Source of the DNA: Streptomyces spiramyceticus
GTDB taxonomy: Bacteria > Actinomycetota > Actinomycetes > Streptomycetales > Streptomycetaceae
Direction: 5' to 3'
Assembly: GCF_028807635.1 (NCBI RefSeq)
Contig: NZ_JARBAX010000001.1
Location: 4,389,501 to 4,453,500, forward strand
Length of the DNA stretch: 64,000 bases
Notes under the pieces: generated by a model
Databases searched by the model: none
Told to the model about the DNA's origin: nothing
Seen by the model: the letters and a program-made list of their open reading frames with translations, nothing else
In this document: positions 60,301 through 64,000 of the stretch, piece by piece
Layout: the number at the start of each line of letters is the position of its first letter
Numbering within the stretch: position 1 is the first letter of the stretch
Program-made: the position numbers and the translations under genes

Positions 60301-61393
60301 TGCGACCGCACCCGACCACGGCGCTGACGCCGTCCACGCATCCGCCGGGGCCGGTACCGGCCCCTACCCCGTCGGCTCCGAAAACCCGTCGGGCGCACTC
60401 CGCGCCGAGCGTCCGACGCCGCCCGGGGACGGCGACAGCGACCCGTCCCACTCGCACCCGCACTCCCACCACGACCCGCACTCGGGCCCGGCCCCGGGCA
60501 GCCGCCCCACCCCGCATCCCGGCCCGCGGCCGTCCGCTGCCGCCGTACCCCACCCGCGCACAGCGGAGCGCCCCGGCCCCGCATCGCAGCACGGTGCCTC
60601 CAGCCACGACACCATGCCCGCACGCCCCCACCCCGCCGACCCCGCGTCGGCCGGGGAGCCCGGGTCGGGCCAGGCGCGCAGCCGCCTCACCCCCGAGGAA
60701 GCCCGCGCCGTCGCCTCATGGGACCGCGACCTCGACGCACTCGCCGGCGAGCTCCGCCGCGCCCGCGCCACCACCCGCGACGTCCAGCTGCCGCCCTCCC
60801 TCACCGCCTCCCAGCTGCTGCGCCTCGCCGCCGACCCCGACGGCTTCGCCCAGGAGCTGGCCCGCCCCATGCCGCGCCCGCCGCAGCCCGCAGCCCGCCG
60901 AGGCACCCGCTTTCATGCCTGGGTGGAGTCCCGCTTCGAGGAACTGCCCCTCCCTATGCTCGGCCCGGACGAGCTGCCCGGAGGCGACGACAGCGAGGCC
61001 GACATCGCGGACGAGCGCGACCTGGCCGAGCTCAAGGAGGCGTTCGAACGCACGCCGTACGCCCGCCGCACCCCGCACCGCATCGAGGCGCCCTTCCACC
61101 TCACCCTCGCGGGCCGCGTGATCAGGGGCCGTATAGACGCCGTGTACCGGGACGAGGACACCGGCGCGTACGAGATCGTCGACTGGAAGACGAGCCGCAC
61201 ACACGCGGCAGACCCCCTCCAACTGGCGGTCTACCGCCTCGCGTGGGCCGAGCAGCACGACCTCCCCGTCGACGCCGTGGGCGCCGCCTTCCTCTACGTA
61301 CGGAGCGGTGAAATCGCCCGCCCCGCCCGCCTCCCGGGCCGTGCCGAGCTCGAACGGATCCTGCTGGACGAGCCGGGTCCGACGGCCGGATAG
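57323..61393 (+). CDS. adnB: AdnB-type helicase-nuclease subunit with repeat insertion
   Basis: A 1,356-aa partner of AdnA, about 250 residues longer than M. tuberculosis AdnB (about 1,100). Walker A is AGAGSGKTTVM (about residue 39), with LLDEYQDTS (about 269), ENRRSGG and motif VI YVTFTRPRS (about 733). The nuclease domain at the C-terminus has RGTRFHAWVESRFEEL (about 1192) and EIVDWKTSRTHA (about 1283). Between motor and nuclease lie four tandem ~40-aa repeats and a His/Pro-rich region. The GTG at 57323 begins VSDRITDPEQLKELLGIPFT. It is operonic with adnA. Confidence 0.92.
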   Translation: MSDRITDPEQLKELLGIPFTPEQMACITAPPAPQVIVAGAGSGKTTVMAARVVWLVGTGQVAPEQVLGLTFTNKAAGELAERVRKALVRAGVTDPDVIDPDNPPGEPRISTYHAFAAQLLTEHGLRIGLEPTARLLADATRYQLAARVLREAPGPYPELTKSFPALVSDLLALDGELAEHLVRPEGLAAYDTELLRTLESVKLTNPDLRKVPEAAAARLELLELTTRYREAKRSRDLLDFGDQIALSAELALTSQETGRILRDEFRVVLLDEYQDTSVAQRLLLSGLFGGGTGHAVTAVGDPCQAIYGWRGASVANLDDFPAHFPYADGRPATRHSLSENRRSGGRLLDLANGLAVPLRAMHEGVEALRPAPGAERDGTVRCALLRTHAEEIDWLADSIAHLVRTGKEPGEIAVLCRTAGDFAEIQGALVARDVPVEVVGLSGLLHLPEVADLVAVCEVLQDPGANASLVRLLTGPRWRIGPRDLALLGRRARLLVHRAQGDDADPDSRLAEAVEGVDPSEVISLADALDTFLDSGGGTDDGLPFSADARVRFARLAAELRDLRRSLADPLMDVLHRVLATTGLEVELSASPHALAARRRETLSNFLDIAAGFAALDGEATLLAFLGFLRTAAQYEKGLDNALPGGENTVKVLTAHKSKGLEWDVVAAPGLVSGHFPSEQSRDSWASQAKVLPHALRGDAKTLPDVRDWDAKGIKAFKDDMKAHQHTEELRLGYVTFTRPRSLLLGSGHWWGPTQKKPRGPSAFLQALYDHCATGFGEIEVWADAPTKDEENPSLQDATADQAWPLPLDATSMSRRRRAADMVLAHLNALTTPSADDPYEEEPPQEWYEADAAQANPFADSASWEGLLTERPAAEPDQRATDDAGEGQWAGFPSGTDDAEAVAWEGLFTERPAAEPDEQATDDAREGQWAGFPSGTDDDEAVSWEGLLAERPAGEPDRGPTDDAHEGQWAGFPSDTDDAGAVSSWDGLLTERPATAPDHGADAVHASAGAGTGPYPVGSENPSGALRAERPTPPGDGDSDPSHSHPHSHHDPHSGPAPGSRPTPHPGPRPSAAAVPHPRTAERPGPASQHGASSHDTMPARPHPADPASAGEPGSGQARSRLTPEEARAVASWDRDLDALAGELRRARATTRDVQLPPSLTASQLLRLAADPDGFAQELARPMPRPPQPAARRGTRFHAWVESRFEELPLPMLGPDELPGGDDSEADIADERDLAELKEAFERTPYARRTPHRIEAPFHLTLAGRVIRGRIDAVYRDEDTGAYEIVDWKTSRTHAADPLQLAVYRLAWAEQHDLPVDAVGAAFLYVRSGEIARPARLPGRAELERILLDEPGPTAG
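59909..60345 (+). repeat. 120-bp in-frame tandem repeat in adnB
   Basis: Units begin at 59909, 60029, 60149 and 60272 (spacings 120, 120 and 123 bp). The unit encodes WEGLLTERPAAEPD, then ATDDAxEGQWAGFPSGTDDxE. The last unit is partial and divergent. A His/Pro/Ser-rich linker continues to about 60700. The repeat lies between motor and nuclease domains, so it is a flexible linker that probably varies in copy number. Confidence 0.88.
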
Positions 61394-61403
61394 GCTCGGG
61401 AGC

Positions 61404-62813
61404 ATGAGCGACGCCCCGGACAGCGCAGTCCGCACGTACATCGAGGAGCACCGCGAAGCCTTCCTCGGCGACCTCGCCGACTGGCTGCGCATCCCTTCCG
61501 TGTCGGCTCATCCGGTCCACGCCGAGGACGTGTGGCGCAGTGCCGACTGGCTGTGCGTGAAGCTCAAGGAGACCGGCTTCCCGGTCACCGAAATCTGGCC
61601 CACGGACGGCGCCCCCGCGGTCTTCGCCGAGTGGCCGAGCGGCGACCCTGCCGCCCCCACGGTCCTCGTCTACGGGCACCACGACGTGCAGCCCGCAGCC
61701 CGCCAGGACGGCTGGCACACCGACCCCTTCGAGCCCGAGATCGTCGAGGGGCGCCTGTACGCACGCGGCGCGGCCGACGACAAGGGCCAGGTCTTCTTCC
61801 ACACGCTCGGGGTACGGGCCCACCTCGCCTCCACCGGCCGCACCGCCCCCGCCGTGAACCTCAAGCTCCTCATCGAGGGCGAGGAAGAGTCCGGCTCCCC
61901 GCACTTCCGCGCCCTGGTCGAACAGCACGCCGCACGCCTGACCACCGACGCGGTGATCGTCTCGGACACCGGCATGTGGTCCGAGGACACCCCCACCGTC
62001 TGCACCGGCATGCGCGGCGTCGCGGACTGCGAAATCGACCTGTACGGGCCGGACCAGGACATCCACTCCGGCTCCTTCGGCGGCGCCGTACCGAACCCGG
62101 CCACCGTCGCCGCCCGTCTCGTAGCTGCCCTGCACGACGCGGACGAGCACGTCACAGTCCCCGGTTTCTACGACGGCATCACGCCTCTCACCGACCGTGA
62201 GCGCGAGCTGTTCGCCGCCCTGCCCTTCGACGAGGCGCAATGGCTCCGTACGGCCAAGTCCCGCGCCACTCTCGGCGAGGCGGGCCACACCACCCTGGAG
62301 CGCGTCTGGGCCCGCCCGACCGCCGAGGTCAACGGCATCGGCGGCGGCTACCAGGGCCCCGGCGGCAAGACGATCATCCCGTCGTCCGCCCACCTGAAAC
62401 TGTCGTTCCGCCTGGTCGCGGGCCAGGATCCGGCCCGTATCGAGCAGTCCGTACGAGACTGGGTCGCGGCCCGGGTGCCGACCGGAATCAGCCACGAGAT
62501 CAGCTTCGGCGCCGCCACCCGCCCGTGCCTGACGCCGCTGGACCACCCCGCCCTGCAGTCCGTCGTAAGGGCGATGGGCCGTGCTTTCGGACAGGAGATC
62601 CTGTTCACACGAGAGGGCGGCTCGGGACCCGCCGCCGATCTTCAGGACGTACTCGGTGCACCCGTTCTTTTCCTGGGTATCTCCGTACCGTCCGACGGCT
62701 GGCACGCGCCCAACGAGAAGGTCGAGCTCGACCTGCTCATGAAGGGCGTGGAAACGGCCGCGTACCTGTGGGGCGACCTCGCGGCGAACTGGCAGCCCTC
62801 CCGAACCGCCTGA
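61404..62813 (+). CDS. M20-family metallo-dipeptidase
   Basis: A 469-aa two-zinc peptidase of the ArgE/DapE/CNDP group. Metal motifs are VYGHHDVQP (about residue 92), GAADDKGQVF (about 123) and the catalytic EGEEESGSPHF (about 155). VSDTGMWSEDTPT follows, and a late His in GWHAPNEKVEL. The dimerisation domain has the H of DIHSGSFGGAVPNP. It likely cleaves dipeptides with a free C-terminus. The ATG at 61404 starts ten bases after the adnB stop, so it is probably co-transcribed. Confidence 0.9.
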   Translation: MSDAPDSAVRTYIEEHREAFLGDLADWLRIPSVSAHPVHAEDVWRSADWLCVKLKETGFPVTEIWPTDGAPAVFAEWPSGDPAAPTVLVYGHHDVQPAARQDGWHTDPFEPEIVEGRLYARGAADDKGQVFFHTLGVRAHLASTGRTAPAVNLKLLIEGEEESGSPHFRALVEQHAARLTTDAVIVSDTGMWSEDTPTVCTGMRGVADCEIDLYGPDQDIHSGSFGGAVPNPATVAARLVAALHDADEHVTVPGFYDGITPLTDRERELFAALPFDEAQWLRTAKSRATLGEAGHTTLERVWARPTAEVNGIGGGYQGPGGKTIIPSSAHLKLSFRLVAGQDPARIEQSVRDWVAARVPTGISHEISFGAATRPCLTPLDHPALQSVVRAMGRAFGQEILFTREGGSGPAADLQDVLGAPVLFLGISVPSDGWHAPNEKVELDLLMKGVETAAYLWGDLAANWQPSRTA

Positions 62814-62867
62814 GCGTCCTGAACGACCCGAACCAATCCAGTCCATCCGGGGGAGTTGGAAGCACCT

Positions 62868-63821
62868 GTGAGTACCTCGACCGACCACACGGGCCTGACA
62901 GCGGAGAGCCCGATCGGTCTCACCGCTCCGAGCGGCATCGACCGCGCAGCCCACCACCGCCTCGACGAGGCATGGCTGGCTGCGGCGTGGAGCCACCCGA
63001 CGACCCGGGTCTTCGTGGTCTCCGGCGGGCAGGCCCTGGTCGACGACACCCCGGACGGCCGCACCGAACTCGTCATGACCCAGGCCTTCGAGGCGCCGGT
63101 CACCGAGACGCACCGCTACTTCCTCGGTACGGACGAGGAAGGCGTCAGCTACTTCGCACTCCAGAAGGACGCCCTGCCCGGCCGCATGGACCAGTCCGCG
63201 CGCGCTGCGGGCCTGCGCGAAGCCGGACTGCTGCTCTCACCCCGCGACGCGAGCCTGATGCTCCATGCAGTGGCCCTGGAGAACTGGCAGCGGCTGCACC
63301 GCTTCTGCTCGCGCTGCGGCGAGCGCACCGTCATCGCGGCGGCGGGTCACATCCGCCGCTGCCAGGCGTGCGGCGCCGAGCACTACCCGCGCACCGACCC
63401 CGCTGTGATCATGCTCGTCACGGACGAGGACGACCGCGCGCTCCTCGGCCGCCAGGTGCACTGGCCGGAAGGCCGGTTCTCGACGCTCGCGGGCTTCGTC
63501 GAGCCCGGCGAGTCGATCGAGCAGTCGGTGGCGCGCGAGGTCTTCGAAGAGGCGGGCGTCACCGTCGGTCATGTCGAGTACGTCGCCAGCCAGCCGTGGC
63601 CGTTCCCGTCCAGCCTGATGCTGGGCTTCATGGCCCGCGCCACGTCCTCGGAGATCAACGTGGACGGCGAGGAGATCGAAGAGGCGCGCTGGTTCTCCAG
63701 GGACGACCTGCGGAACGCGATCGAGACCGGCGAGATCCTGCCCCCGTCAGGTATCTCGATCGCGGCCCGCCTGGTGGAGCTCTGGTACGGCAAGCCCCTG
63801 CCGAAGCCGCTGAACCCGTAG
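62868..63821 (+). CDS. nudC: NAD+ diphosphatase / NAD-RNA decapping Nudix enzyme
   Basis: A 317-aa Nudix hydrolase that cleaves NADH or removes NAD caps from RNA. The zinc ribbon has two C-x2-C pairs, CSRCGERT and CQACGAEH, around residue 146-170. The Nudix box is GFVEPGESIEQSVAREVFEEAG (about residues 209-230, the G-x5-E-x7-REUXEE pattern). The following SQPWPFPSSLMLGF is the NudC-specific SQPWPFPxS motif. The GTG at 62868 is inferred. It corresponds to M. tuberculosis Rv3199c. Confidence 0.93.
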   Translation: MSTSTDHTGLTAESPIGLTAPSGIDRAAHHRLDEAWLAAAWSHPTTRVFVVSGGQALVDDTPDGRTELVMTQAFEAPVTETHRYFLGTDEEGVSYFALQKDALPGRMDQSARAAGLREAGLLLSPRDASLMLHAVALENWQRLHRFCSRCGERTVIAAAGHIRRCQACGAEHYPRTDPAVIMLVTDEDDRALLGRQVHWPEGRFSTLAGFVEPGESIEQSVAREVFEEAGVTVGHVEYVASQPWPFPSSLMLGFMARATSSEINVDGEEIEEARWFSRDDLRNAIETGEILPPSGISIAARLVELWYGKPLPKPLNP

Positions 63822-63846
63822 GCAGACCGCGTACCGGTACATGCGG

Positions 63847-63899
63847 CCGTACATGTGGAAGGCCCCCGAGCCGAGCTCGGGGGCCTTCCACATGTACGG
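63847..63899. terminator. Bidirectional terminator with 25-bp stem
   Basis: A perfect 25-bp stem (63847-63871 with 63875-63899) with loop CGA. It lies between the convergent nudC and the mycoredoxin end. It is unusually long for a terminator. Confidence 0.9.
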
Positions 63900-63907
63900 G
63901 GGTGGTC

Positions 63908-64000
63908 TCAGGCGCCCAGCGCCTGCTTGACCTGGGCCAGGCTCGGGTTGGTCATGACCGACTCCGGGCCGCCCTGGTGCGGGATCACGAGGACGGTCGG
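63908..64000 (-). CDS. Mycoredoxin C-terminal fragment (cut by window edge)
   Basis: Only the last 30 codons are in the window. The minus strand reads PTVLVIPHQGGPESVMTNPS, then LAQVKQALGA and a TGA stop. TNPSLAQVKxAL at the end and the VPTV strand are the C-terminal signature of mycoredoxin (Mrx1), a glutaredoxin-fold protein that reduces mycothiol-mixed disulfides. It is adjacent to nudC as in M. tuberculosis Rv3198A. The catalytic C-x-x-C lies outside the window. Confidence 0.8.
   Translation of the reverse strand, partial: PTVLVIPHQGGPESVMTNPSLAQVKQALGA

Noticed and set aside
40979..60345. CRISPR array interpretation of the tandem repeats at 41 kb and 60 kb
   Set aside because: The repeats are contiguous, in frame and encode protein; there are no spacers or cas genes.

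Overview
The window is very GC-rich actinobacterial chromosome. High third-position GC, frequent GTG starts, the Streptomyces-type gene complement and the proteins themselves point to a Streptomyces or a close streptomycete. No rRNA, tRNA or CRISPR array was seen. About 60 genes are supported, plus one complete IS630-family element and one 227-bp MITE-like element.

Left half (about 0-25 kb). The order strongly resembles Mycobacterium tuberculosis Rv1177-Rv1239c as I remember it: seven-iron ferredoxin, succinyl-DAP transaminase, dapE, LOG-family hydrolase, FolP2-type DHPS homologue, DivIVA-like protein, tag glycosylase, DUF3117, O-methyltransferase, then sigE-rseA-htrA-tatB (an envelope-stress and Tat module), mrp, DUF1003, MgtE-N/CBS protein and corA. 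A candidate ECF promoter precedes sigE. The MITE ends exactly in the stop codon of the O-methyltransferase gene. An intact IS630 element sits exactly in the stop codon of a second gene.

Middle (25-38.4 kb). This part carries a SUFU-like protein, a zinc-ribbon protein, PHP phosphoesterase, MarC, a 50-aa conserved small protein, NYN protein and a hydrolase. It then enters a second conserved block that resembles M. tuberculosis Rv3198A-Rv3211: DEAD-box helicase (apparently starting at CTG), ferritin-like protein, DUF3107, TetR, alpha/beta hydrolase and DUF3152 metalloprotease.

Accessory insertion (38.6-53 kb). Between DUF3152 and moeZ lies a four-gene operon: a PelF/DUF3492-type glycosyltransferase, an 8-TM membrane protein with a collagen-like GGP repeat loop, an SDR epimerase and a spherulin-4/GH135-like protein. 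It is the best candidate here for an undescribed polysaccharide or glycoconjugate system. After moeZ, which has a SigR-type promoter, come an orphan parA-parB pair with upstream palindromes, two tandem paralogous secreted TAP-like lipoprotein hydrolases, and a 903-aa fusion of a degenerate kinase with an LPG-synthase-type membrane domain.

Right end (53-64 kb). The second conserved block resumes with a cysteine-less alkyltransferase-like protein, the AdnA-AdnB helicase-nuclease (AdnB carries a 40-aa tandem-repeat insertion), an M20 dipeptidase, NudC and the C-terminal end of a mycoredoxin. Together these make a DNA-repair, redox and RNA-decapping neighbourhood.
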